Assembly: GCF_029379315.1 (NCBI RefSeq)
Contig: NZ_JAQYWQ010000051.1
Coordinates: 1 to 44,284 of the forward strand
Source of the DNA: Nostoc sp. S13
GTDB lineage: Bacteria; Cyanobacteriota; Cyanobacteriia; Cyanobacteriales; Nostocaceae
Reading direction: 5' to 3'
DNA length: 44,284 nt
The notes under the pieces: model-generated
What the model was told of the DNA's origin: nothing
Databases searched by the model: none
Seen by the model: the letters and a program-made list of their open reading frames with translations, nothing else
In this document: piece by piece, positions 1 to 8,669 of the stretch
How positions within the stretch are numbered: the stretch's first letter is position 1
Layout of the letters: every line of letters starts with the position of its first letter
Made by a program: the position numbers and the translations under genes

Positions 1-58
1 TTTTTTCTTTTAATCCTTTTATTAAGAATACTCGGAAAGTGACAGAAGAGGGATAGCC

Positions 59-703
59 ATGAATATTACAAATATTTCTGAACTTAAAGTTAAATCTCTC
101 ATTCAAATCGCGTTACAAAAGCATCAGTTAGGTCAAGGGGATGAATCTGAATCGCTATACAAAACAGAAGTGGCTGAAATCCTTCAACTAGCAGTTCAAC
201 ATCAACAAGCCAATCGTTTAGTGGAGGCTGAACTCCTATATAGTCAAGTTCTGGAAAAACAACCTGACCACCCGGAAGCTTTATATAGTTTAGGGATGTT
301 GGCGCAGCAGATGGGGCAATCTCAAACTGCTGAACAGTGGCTAACTGCGGCTTCGCAAGTTCAACCTGATTCTGTTAAGACTTGGTTTAGTTTAGGTAAT
401 TTGCGTTTAGTTCAAGAACAGTTTTTGGAAGCAGAGAAAGCTTACCGTCAAGCTCTAACCATAGTACCTGCTTCACTGCCAATTTTCAACAATTTGGGCT
501 ATGCTCTGCAACAACAAGGACTATTTGAGGAAGCTATTAACTACTATCAAAAAGCTCTAGACTTAAAGCCAGACTTTATAGAAGCAGACGTGAATTTGGG
601 TAATGCGTTGCACGCTCAAGGTAAGCTACCTAGCGAGCAACAATTGCACTATGCACAATTGAATCATAAATTGGGTCTTGCCCGGAAAAAACAGGGGATT
701 TGA
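59..703 (+). pseudogene. TPR-domain 5' fragment of a broken TPR/glycosyltransferase gene
   Basis: This is the front part of one long gene that continues in the next two fragments. The 214 codons hold about four tetratricopeptide repeats (for example EALYSLGMLAQQMGQ and PIFNNLGYALQQQG), a protein-interaction solenoid often fused to glycosyltransferases in cyanobacteria. The reading frame ends at TGA 701-703, just after a GGGG run at 694-697. One more G there would read QGDLKTAVSYY, a normal TPR helix that continues directly into the next frame. A one-base deletion in the G run, or a sequencing error, is therefore the likeliest explanation. The ATG at 59 follows GAGGGATAGCC, a possible weak ribosome site. 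Domain assignment is confident; whether the break is real is not. Confidence 0.75.
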
Positions 704-2970
704 AAACTGCTGTTAGTTATTATAAGCAAGCGATCGCACTACAGCCAGATTTGCTAGAAGCTTATTATAACTTGGGACTGACACTGCAATCACAAGGGGA
801 GTTAGAAGAGGCGATCGCCTTTTATCAAAAACTCTTGGAACTTAATGCCAACTATGGAGAAGTTTACTTGAACTTAGGCAAAATTTACCAGCAGCAGAAC
901 CAATTCCAGAAAGCAGTTTCTGCCTATCGACAAGGGTTAAAGCTAATTAATCCCCACTATGCCAAAGCATTAGCAACTGGTGAGGATGCTGAAATTCCTC
1001 AACAAGTACCAGTTACACCCCCACTTCCTCAAGAGGAGGTAATTGTAGGTAAATACGGTTTTCCGGCTATCCAGACCTTAGTAGATGATACAGTCCATCG
1101 TCCTTTCTGGAGTGTGGTGGTAACTGTATATAACCGTATCGATTATCTACTCGAATGCCTTGCCAGTGTGTTGGCACAATGGCAGGGAGAAGAGCAGATG
1201 CAAATCATCGTTATGGACGATGCTAGTAGAACGCCAGTATTTGAACTGGTGAATAGTATTGGACAAGGAATAATCCACTACTACCGCAACCCGCAAAACC
1301 TCGGTCTGCCAGAAAATTGGAATGCGGGAATTGCCCTAACTCGCGGTCGGTGGGTTCATTTACTTCACGACGATGATTATATTCTCCCAGGTTTTTATTC
1401 CCGGCTGCAAGAGAGTTTAGAAGGGTGTTCAGACTCTGTAGGAGCAGCTTTTACGGGTTATCAAAATATTAACGAGAAAGGGGAAGTAACTTTTTGCCGA
1501 CAAGTCTATGGAGAGCAGCGAGGGATTGCTAAAAATTGGTTGCAACACATTGGAGTTAGTAACTTATTGAATATGCGTGCGGTGGTGATTCGTCGAGAGG
1601 CGCACGAACAATTGGGGGCATCTCATCCCGGATTGACCTATACAACTGATTGGGAACTTTATAAACGCATTGCTGCTGTTTACGATTGGTGGTATCAGCC
1701 GGAAATCTTAGCTCGTTACCGCCAACATGCTAATAATATGACTAGCGAACTTTTACTGACTGGGAAGCAGATGATATCCATCCGCCGGGCAATTGAAATG
1801 TCAGAGAGTTATTTTCCCACTGAAGACTCCGATGAGATTACGGCCCAATGCCGAAGTTATCATTTTGTTTATTGTCTAAAATTAGCCCTAATTCCTCTAC
1901 AGGCTGGGAATCTGACTGAAGCTTGGCAAGTGTTAGAAGCGGCTCTAAAAATAGATCATAGCTCGAAAGCGATCGCAACATTATTCAGTTGGTTAACACG
2001 GGAAGAAACAACTCCCTTTCGGCAAGCAGGTTATATCCAGAAAGCGCTGGACTATTACCAACAAGCGATCGCTCTTAAGCCAGACTTGTCAGAGGTGTAT
2101 TATAACTTAGGCAGCATTCTGCAAGAACAAAAGCAGCTAGAAGCAGCGATGCCTGCGGCGGTAAACTACGCATGCGATCACCAAGCTTTAAAAGTCAATC
2201 CTCAAAACTGGGAAATCTACAACCGTTTAGGTCAGGTTTACCAAGCTCAAAACCAGATTGTAGAGGCGATTTCGGTGTATCGTCAGGGGTTGAGCTTACT
2301 CAATCCCCACTACGCCAAAGCAGTGGCCGCTTACCAGAATTCTGCCATCATCCCAGAAATGCTGGTGACTCCACCCATTCCTCAAGGCGAGATTACTATT
2401 GAAACTTATCAGTTTCCAGCGATTCCACCTGTCACAAACCCAGAGAAACCTCGACCATTTTGGACTGTGGTGATTCCGGTATATAACCGCACTAATTATC
2501 TCCTTGAATGTCTGGCTAGCGTCTTGGTGCAATGGTCTGGGGCAGAGCAGATGGAAATTTTGGTGATCGATAATGGCAGTACACCACCGTTGTTTGATCT
2601 AGTAAATAGTATTGGGGGAGGAGTAATCCGCTACTATCGCAATCAGCAAAATATTGGAGTCCTGCCAAATCACAATGCAGGCATTTCCCTCAGTCGCGGT
2701 CAGTGGATTCATATCCTGCATGATGATGACTGTGTGCTTCCAGGTTTTTATGATCGACTCCAGCAAAGTCTTCAAGGGTGTCCAGATTCCGTAGGAGCCG
2801 CTTTCACAAATTTTGAATATTTCAATGAAAAAGGAACAGTAATTAAAAAAGGGGAAGTAATTTCCTGGTTTGGAGACCATAAAGGTATGCCTCGGAATTG
2901 TTTTGCAGCAAATTGGTGTGACATGTCCTTTACAAGTGCCTGCGGTTGTCATTCGTCGCGTTACTCATGA
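700..2970 (+). pseudogene. TPR-GT2-TPR-GT2 glycosyltransferase, middle fragment
   Basis: The order is TPRs (about residues 1-80), a family 2 glycosyltransferase domain (about 135-300; SVVVTVYNR, VMDDAS, nucleotide-sugar/metal motif LLHDDD), more TPRs (about 445-540), then a second GT2 domain from about 585 (TVVIPVYNR, VIDNGS, ILHDDD). The two GT2 units are clear duplicates, so the protein probably transferred sugars to a surface polysaccharide or protein glycan. There is no credible start codon of its own: the frame simply continues from the upstream fragment. The frame is lost at the T run 2901-2904 (one T too many), after which the peptide no longer resembles GT2 and ends at 2970. A palindrome-like repeat lies in the second TPR block near 2148-2180. 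Confidence 0.75.
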
Positions 2971-3472
2971 ACAACTCGGAGGTTATCATCTGAAGTTAGT
3001 TTGCGCTCCAGAATGGGAACTTTATAAACGCATTGCTGTTTTTTATGATTGGTGGTACGAACCGGGAAGTTTGGCTCGTTACCGTATACATTCCCACAGA
3101 CAGACAGATGAGGACTTATCATCTGGTATTCTGGCGACATCTATCCGCCAGGGGATAGAAATTTCTGAGAGTTATCTTCCTGCTGAACATCGCGCAGACA
3201 TTACAACCCAAGCTCGTAGCTATAACTTCAATTATTGTCTGATTCGGGCGGCCATTCCTCTGAAAACTGGCAATGTTATGGGAACTTTGCGTATGCTCCA
3301 AGAAATTCTTAAACTCGATTGCTCTCCACAAGCGATCGCAAAGTTATTCGCTTGGTTAAATCAAGATGAAACTGCTTTCCTGAGAGATGAGATTGTTGCC
3401 AAGTTACTTGTTATTTTAGGAGAAAATATTCCTACTGAATTAAAACCCCCACCAATTGCGATCGCAGCATAA
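2903..3472 (+). pseudogene. 3' fragment of the second GT2 domain
   Basis: This frame restores the second glycosyltransferase unit after the shift at 2901-2904. LQQIGV, AVVIRRVTHEQLGG, EWELYKRIA and YDWWYEPGSLARYR match the corresponding stretch of the first GT2 copy (AVVIRREAHEQLGA, DWELYKRIAA, YDWWYQPEILARYR) almost residue for residue. It ends at TAA 3470-3472 with a helical tail that also parallels copy one (IATLFSWL versus IAKLFAWL). Removing one T from the preceding run fuses it cleanly to the upstream fragment. Taken together, 59-3472 would encode one protein of about 1,130 residues. Confidence 0.72.
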
Positions 3473-3475
3473 AAT

Positions 3476-3628
3476 ATGAAAATACTTGTAACTGGAACTG
3501 AAAGTTATATCGGTTCATTATTAGCTCCCCTCTTTATCCAACAAAGTCATAAAGTTATCAGTTTGGATACTAGCTTTTATAAAGTAGGTTGGCTAAAGAT
3601 AAATAGCTGTAACTATAAATTAATATAG
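3476..3628 (+). pseudogene. N-terminal stub of an NAD-dependent sugar epimerase/dehydratase
   Basis: This 50-codon frame starts at ATG 3476, four bases after the glycosyltransferase stop. It begins MKILVTGTESYIGSLLAP, the Rossmann GxxGxxG-type start of extended short-chain dehydrogenases that act on nucleotide sugars. Homology runs for about 40 residues (to KVISLDTS) and is then lost, ending at TAG 3626-3628. Full-length members have roughly 300 residues and carry a catalytic YxxxK that is absent here, so this is a remnant. It fits a former sugar-biosynthesis cluster with the flanking glycosyltransferase and methyltransferase pieces. Confidence 0.55.
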
Positions 3629-3760
3629 TTCAGTTAAGCATTTCTTCCTTCTCTCTGTGCTCTCTGCGCTTCTGCGGTTCGTTAAAAGAAATTGACTTTC
3701 ACAAAGAGTTTTAGCCTTAACACCAAGCGGATTGAATTGTTTTGCCAAAAAATCTAAATT

Positions 3761-4141
3761 ATGAATTTATCAAAACCAACAAATAATCAACCAACCCCTA
3801 ATAACTGTCAGTTCTGTGAGACCGAGTTGCACCATACCTTCGTAGATTTAGGTATGTCTCCTCCCTGCGAAAGCTATCGCAGTCTCAAACAACTCAATGA
3901 AGTCGAGTCTTTTTATCCTCTGCATGTCTATGTTTGCGAGAAGTGTTTTTTAGTTCAACTCCAAGAATATATTAGCCCGGAAAATATTTTTAGCGACTAC
4001 GCTTATTTCTCTTCCTACTCTGATAGTTGGTTGGAACATGCCAAGAACTACGTTGATTTGGTAGTAGAAACTTTCCAATTAAACCAGGAAAGTCAGGTAA
4101 TAGAAATTGCTAGTTCCGATTTGATTTGTGAAAAAATCTAA
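3761..4141 (+). pseudogene. Truncated C-methyltransferase (zinc-binding N-terminal half)
   Basis: The 126 codons match the front of NDP-sugar C-methyltransferase-type SAM enzymes. A cysteine zinc-binding domain is visible (CQFCET near residue 17, CEKC near 66), followed by the conserved NIFSDYAYFSSYSDSWLEHA segment. The start of the SAM-binding fold, QVIEIASSD, is present, but the sequence then diverges after a few residues and stops at 4141. Family members have about 400 residues, so the catalytic domain is essentially missing. The break coincides with a palindromic repeat starting at 4144, suggesting a deletion associated with that element. Confidence 0.7.
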
Positions 4142-4143
4142 GT

Positions 4144-4230
4144 ATATGTAGGGTGTGTTATCGCGTAGCGTAACGCACCTGGAATCAGAGGTGGTGCGTT
4201 AGCCTTTGGCGTAACGCACCCTACGTATAT
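4144..4230. repeat. Palindromic dispersed repeat (MITE/REP-like)
   Basis: The ends are inverted copies: ATATGTAGGGTGTGTTA on the left and, on the opposite strand, ATATACGTAGGGTGCGTTAC on the right. An inner inverted pair, TAACGCACC (4171-4179) and GGTGCGTTA (4193-4201), makes the whole element foldable. Repeats of the form TAGGGTGCGTTA...TAACGCACCCTA are common between genes in Nostocales. No coding capacity is visible. Confidence 0.7.
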
Positions 4231-4257
4231 TTCAAAAATCAAATATCAGTCCTATAT

Positions 4258-4626
4258 ATGAATCTTAGTAGTATAAAAACACCCTCAGAGCAAATTGCTC
4301 AGGAACTTTATCAACTAGTTTATCAGCTATATCCTATTTGTCGTAGTATTACAGGTAATGGCGTTAGAAACACCCTGAAGATTATTAGTGAGTATATTCC
4401 TTTATCGGTTCATGAAGTTCCAACTGGCACTCAAGTTTTCGATTGGACAGTTCCGAAAGAATGGAATATTAAAGATGCCTATATTAAAAATTCCCAAGGT
4501 AAGAAAGTTGTAGATTTTGCTAACTCAAATCTGCATATTGTTAGCTACAGCCTTCCGGTTCACAAAAAAGTATTGCTGACAGAACTCCAAACGCATCTAT
4601 TTACAGTGCCTGAGTATCCTGACTAG
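4258..4626 (+). pseudogene. DUF4910 aminopeptidase-like protein, N-terminal part
   Basis: The 122 codons (AQELYQLVYQLYPICRSITG, HEVPTGTQVFDWTVPKEW) match the N-terminal region of DUF4910 proteins, a family of metallopeptidase-fold enzymes often found in polysaccharide or glycan clusters. The frame stops at TAG 4624-4626, where a tryptophan codon TGG is expected (PEYPD-W-IP). A second in-frame TGA follows at 4642-4644, and the same frame then continues as the next fragment with no shift. The gene is therefore interrupted by two nonsense changes, not by an indel. Confidence 0.72.
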
Positions 4627-4689
4627 ATTCCCTTCCGCACTTGATATTATAAAGAAACTTGGGGTTTTTGCCTGAGTCACAATCAATAT

Positions 4690-5568
4690 TTGGAACTAAA
4701 TGATCAAGAATATGAAGTATTTATTGATTCCTCCCTCGAACCAGGTCATCTGAGCTATGGTGAGTATTATATTCCAGGAGACAGTACTGATGAAGTCTTA
4801 ATTTCTTGTCCCGTCTGTCATCCCTCACTGTGTAATGATAATCTTTCGGGAATTGCGATCGCTACTTTTATCGCTAAATATTTAAGTCAAACTACACCAA
4901 GATATTCCTATCGATTTCTCTGGATTCCAGCAACCATTGGTTCAATTACATGGTTGGCTCTCAACGAGGCTAAAGTAAATAATATTAAACATGGATTGGT
5001 ATTAAGTTGTTTAGGAGATTCTGGCAACTTTACTTACAAAAAAAGCCGTAGAGGTGATACTGAAATTGATAAAGTTGCTGCTTATGTACTCAGAAACTCA
5101 AAACAGGATTACAAAATTATCGATTTCTTTCCTTATGGCTATGATGAGCGACAATATTGCTCACCTGGATTTAATTTAGCTGTAGGTTGCTTGATGCGAT
5201 CGCCTCATGAATGTTTTCCCGAATATCACACCTCAGCCGATGATTTAAATTTTGTTCAACCCCAATATCTTGCTGAGTCATTCTTTCAATGTCGTTCGAT
5301 ATTAGATATCCTCAATAATAATCACATTTACTACAACCAAAATCCTAAATGTGAGCCACAGTTGGGCAGAAGGGGTCTATATCAGCCATACAATGGTGAT
5401 CAAGATAGTCGGCTAAATCAAATGGCAACTTTGTGGGTTTTAAATTTATCTGATGGTCAACATACTCTGCTAGATATTGTTGAAAGATCGGGAATGTCAT
5501 TTGATGTGATTAAATATGCTGCCGATAGCTTATTAGCATATGAACTGTTAACAAGTAAAAACAACTAA
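4690..5568 (+). pseudogene. DUF4910 aminopeptidase-like protein, main and C-terminal part
   Basis: In the same frame as the upstream fragment; joined they give about 436 codons, close to the usual family length. Metallopeptidase-type motifs are visible (CHPSLCNDNLSGIAIATF with putative zinc ligands His and Asp; FPEYHTSADDL near the C-terminal metal site). The motif reads SCPVCHPS where I would expect His in place of Pro, so one ligand may also be lost. The last 75 residues look like the winged-helix tail of this family (LYQPYNG, TLLDIVERSGMSFDVIKYAADSL). Codons between the second stop (4644) and 4690 still read as family sequence (YYKETWGFCLSHNQ). Confidence 0.72.
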
Positions 5569-5695
5569 CGGACTTCTAAGAAAGAAATTATCTAAAGAAA
5601 CGAACCACTCCAGACGCAGAGAATATATAAAGAAGAGAAATAGAGAGGGTTTTTGTGTCAGTTTTGGGATATTTTTTTATTTGGAAGTCCCTAAG

Positions 5696-8281
5696 CTATT
5701 TTTCTAGAAATGTCCAAACTCCTTCATCCCAATCTAATTCTGTTGGGGGTGATTGTAACCAATGCTGACAACGCAACAGATGCAACATAGCAGCTTTGTC
5801 TTGGTTGTCTGCTGCCAAAACATTAGCAAACTCAGCTCTTGCAAGATTAAAATCCTGCTTAAGGTAATACTCGCGCCCTTTCTGATAGTGGTCAATCACT
5901 TGCAATTTTTCGCTTTCAATCGGATTGGAACGCAAACCCAATAATTCATATATGGCTACTGGCTCATTTCTGCCCTTGACACGAATGTAATCTAGTTCCC
6001 TAGCCCAAATATAATCTTGGCATGGTTTAAAAGTGTTATGGCTAATAATAATATCGCAACCATACTGTTTACTGACACTTTCTAATCGGGAGCCAAGATT
6101 AACGCCATCGCCAATGGCGGTAAATTCCATTCGCTTGCTAGAGCCAATATTCCCACTAATGACGGTATCAGAATTGATGCCAATCCCAATCTTGATTTTG
6201 TCCTTATTAGCTGTGTGGCGACGTTGATTAAATTCGTGCAGCCGAAGGCGCATTTCTAAGGCTGTTTGCACTGCCATCCAAGCGTGTTCTTTCAACGGTA
6301 GGGGAGAACCAAACACAGCCATGATGGCGTCGCCGATGTATTTGTCAAGGGTGCCTTTATGTTTAAAGACTGCCTCCACCATTGATTCAAAATATTCATT
6401 GAGCATACTCACCACTTCTTCTGCTTCCAAGCTTTCCGTTAAAGTGGTGTAGCCGCGAATATCGGAAAATAAAATCGAAACTTCTTTGCGATCGCCCCCT
6501 AGTTTAGCATCATCCAATTTCAGCAATTCTTCGGCTAATTCCTGGGTCATGTAGCGATACATCGTACTCTTGAGCCGCTTCTCATCACTGATATCTTCCA
6601 TCACCACTAGCACCCCACGCACTTGGTCTTGGTCGCTAGCATCGGCAATTGTGTTAATCGATAAATTGATACTGTGCTGTTTTATGCTAGTACTTAGGAG
6701 TGTGCGATCGGGGTAATATTGCTGACGGCCTTTTAAGTCAACTGCATGTAAAGCATCCTGATACCACTTGCTAAAGTCACCTTCTTTGATGGCGATCGCA
6801 TCAGTAACTAATTTACCTTCTAACCGATCTTCTGGTTCGAGTCCTAGTAAACGCTTGGCACTTTCATTAGCGGCGATAATTAATCCAGTTTTATCAGTGG
6901 AAACCACTCCATTGGAAAGACTACGCAGAATATCCCGTTGCATTTGTTCTTGTTGCTTAACTGTGGCAAACAACTGGGCATTTTGCAGCGCGACTCCGGC
7001 TTGAATATTAAAAGCTTCCATGAACTCTTCATCGTTGCGGTCAAAGCTAGCTTGGAAGCAGTCGGGAGCTTTGGGCCAATCAGCTGGATTATAAGGTGGA
7101 AAATCACCAGATTTCTTTTTATTTACTAGCTGGGTAACGCCAATTAATTGTTGATCGCCGTTAAATACTGGCATACAAAATAAGCTACAGGTGCGATAGC
7201 CATTTTGCTGGTCGAGTTCTTTGGCTGTCTCCGAGTCAGGATGGTAGTACAAGTCAAAGGCAATATTTAGTTTCTTGCCAGAAACCGCTACTAGACCAGC
7301 AAAGCCTTTACCTACAGGGACTCGCAACTCTTTAGTTGAACCATCGTCCTGGGTGATTTTCGTCCACAATTCATGACGATCGCGGTCTATTAACCATAGT
7401 GTACTGCGATCGGCATTCATCAGTTCCTTGGCTTCATCCATCACCCGCTTAAGAGTGTCTTCCAAGTCGAGACTGCTTTGAGAAAGGGACTTAATCGCCT
7501 TCATCAGCGCCGCCACTGCTCTTTGTTTTTGAGTGGCTACATAAAAAGAGCGCGAGGACTCTAAAATCAGGCGAATCGAAGGTGCAAATTCTTGAAATAA
7601 TTGCTCGTCAGCATAGATGAAACCTTTGGTATCAATGCGCTCTGCAAGTGGAGCATCAGAATTATTAACAGATTTTAATTTATTAAGTAATTGTACTACT
7701 GCAACTAACTTTCCATGTTCATTCAACAATGGCAAAGCCAGCATGGTGTAAGTGCGATAGCCAGTTCTTTTTTCTTGTTCTTGAGCAAAATGCGATCGCG
7801 GGTCACTATAAAAATCAAAGGGAATATTGATAACTTCCTTGAAGGTGGCGACTTCCCCAGCAATGCCTTTATCGGCGGGGATGCGAATTTCTAAAGAGCG
7901 ATGGTTCTCTCCCTCAGCCAGAATTGACCAGAGTTCTTGTTTTTCTTCATCCAATAAAAATATCGTCGTCCGGTCTGCCCCCAGTAATTCTCCGGTTTTC
8001 AAGGTAATCGAATGCAACATTTCTTGCAAAAGAGTTTCAAATCCCTGAGAATCGAGCATTGATAGGGTCTGATGGACAATCTGTAATTTTCGCTCGACAT
8101 CCTTAACGACTTGTTTAAAAGTATCCTGAGTCAGGGGAGCAAGAAACGTAGAAAAAGTTCCTTGTCTTGTGGCAAGAGCACCCCCAGGAGCAGAATTTCC
8201 TTGTAATTCGAGGTTTTCTTGGTTGTGAATACCAATAATCAAATCGGTGGTCTCCCCAGAACTTCCTTGATACACTGACAT
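5696..8281 (-). CDS. cyaB1: CyaB1-type adenylate cyclase (GAF-GAF-PAS-cyclase)
   Basis: Makes cAMP from ATP; the GAF tandem binds a cyclic nucleotide in the characterised Anabaena homologue CyaB1, which has nearly the same length and domain order. GAF-A (about residues 75-240) and GAF-B (about 265-430) both carry the NKxnFx3DE signature (LLNK...GFIYADE and LVNKKK...FDRNDEE). A PAS domain follows (about 450-570). The class III cyclase domain (about 595-780) has the metal sites FSDIRGYTTL and KYIGDAIMAVFG and the dimer segment GDGVNLGSRLE. A helical tail of about 80 residues resembles a TPR. Start ATG 8279-8281; cytosolic, no membrane segment. It is transcribed alone, with 388 noncoding bases upstream. 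Symbol assigned by recognised architecture, not by search. Confidence 0.85.
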   Translation of the reverse strand: MSVYQGSSGETTDLIIGIHNQENLELQGNSAPGGALATRQGTFSTFLAPLTQDTFKQVVKDVERKLQIVHQTLSMLDSQGFETLLQEMLHSITLKTGELLGADRTTIFLLDEEKQELWSILAEGENHRSLEIRIPADKGIAGEVATFKEVINIPFDFYSDPRSHFAQEQEKRTGYRTYTMLALPLLNEHGKLVAVVQLLNKLKSVNNSDAPLAERIDTKGFIYADEQLFQEFAPSIRLILESSRSFYVATQKQRAVAALMKAIKSLSQSSLDLEDTLKRVMDEAKELMNADRSTLWLIDRDRHELWTKITQDDGSTKELRVPVGKGFAGLVAVSGKKLNIAFDLYYHPDSETAKELDQQNGYRTCSLFCMPVFNGDQQLIGVTQLVNKKKSGDFPPYNPADWPKAPDCFQASFDRNDEEFMEAFNIQAGVALQNAQLFATVKQQEQMQRDILRSLSNGVVSTDKTGLIIAANESAKRLLGLEPEDRLEGKLVTDAIAIKEGDFSKWYQDALHAVDLKGRQQYYPDRTLLSTSIKQHSINLSINTIADASDQDQVRGVLVVMEDISDEKRLKSTMYRYMTQELAEELLKLDDAKLGGDRKEVSILFSDIRGYTTLTESLEAEEVVSMLNEYFESMVEAVFKHKGTLDKYIGDAIMAVFGSPLPLKEHAWMAVQTALEMRLRLHEFNQRRHTANKDKIKIGIGINSDTVISGNIGSSKRMEFTAIGDGVNLGSRLESVSKQYGCDIIISHNTFKPCQDYIWARELDYIRVKGRNEPVAIYELLGLRSNPIESEKLQVIDHYQKGREYYLKQDFNLARAEFANVLAADNQDKAAMLHLLRCQHWLQSPPTELDWDEGVWTFLEK

Positions 8282-8669
8282 AATTGGTATTTTCTATAGC
8301 AGGATGAGATTTTAGAGTTAACAATGAAATTAAATTTATGTAAGTGGTGTTAAAAGCAACAATTAATTACTTGATATTATCCATAGTTTAATCGCTTGTT
8401 CAGCTAGCGTCATCCTGTACAGGAAGGTGGAAATGGATACCAACAAGCGTCATATGACCAAAGTGCAGATGCAGTGATACTCCGAAGCCCTGCTACTGTT
8501 TACACACAAGTCTTCTGGGGATCGTCAATCGATTTTGGATTTTGGATTTTGGATTTTGGATTTTGGATTGACCCCGACCACCTTTCTTAAGGGGCTTGGG
8601 GATTCAGCGCAAAGGGAGAGGGGGAGAAGAGGAGCAACTTTGTTCTTAGACATGCCACTCGTACAGAAT
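8282..8669. other. Intergenic region upstream of the cyclase
   Basis: No convincing gene. It holds two perfect palindromes (TCCTGTACAGGA 8413-8424, GTCATATGAC 8449-8458), each next to a copy of AGCGTCAT, and the heptamer tandem repeat at 8531-8569. A 14-codon frame at 8433-8477 (+) has a strong AGGAAGGTGG ribosome-site sequence but ends at TGA. It is discussed under findings. A cyclase promoter must lie here, but I cannot place it. Confidence 0.5.
8531..8569. repeat. Heptanucleotide tandem repeat (GATTTTG)n
   Basis: About five and a half head-to-tail copies of GATTTTG. Short tandemly repeated heptamers of this kind (STRR) are characteristic of heterocystous cyanobacteria. Copy number is likely to vary between strains. 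Confidence 0.85.

Noticed and set aside
686..703. Programmed -1 frameshift at the AAAAAA run in the TPR gene
   Set aside because: The run is not in the X-XXY-YYZ phase for the zero frame, and a one-base loss in the adjacent GGGG run explains the break more simply. The gene has a second, unrelated break downstream.
5569..5695. Inverted repeat GGACTTC / GAAGTCC as a mobile element
   Set aside because: Seven matching bases over about 120 bp is weak, and there is no target duplication.
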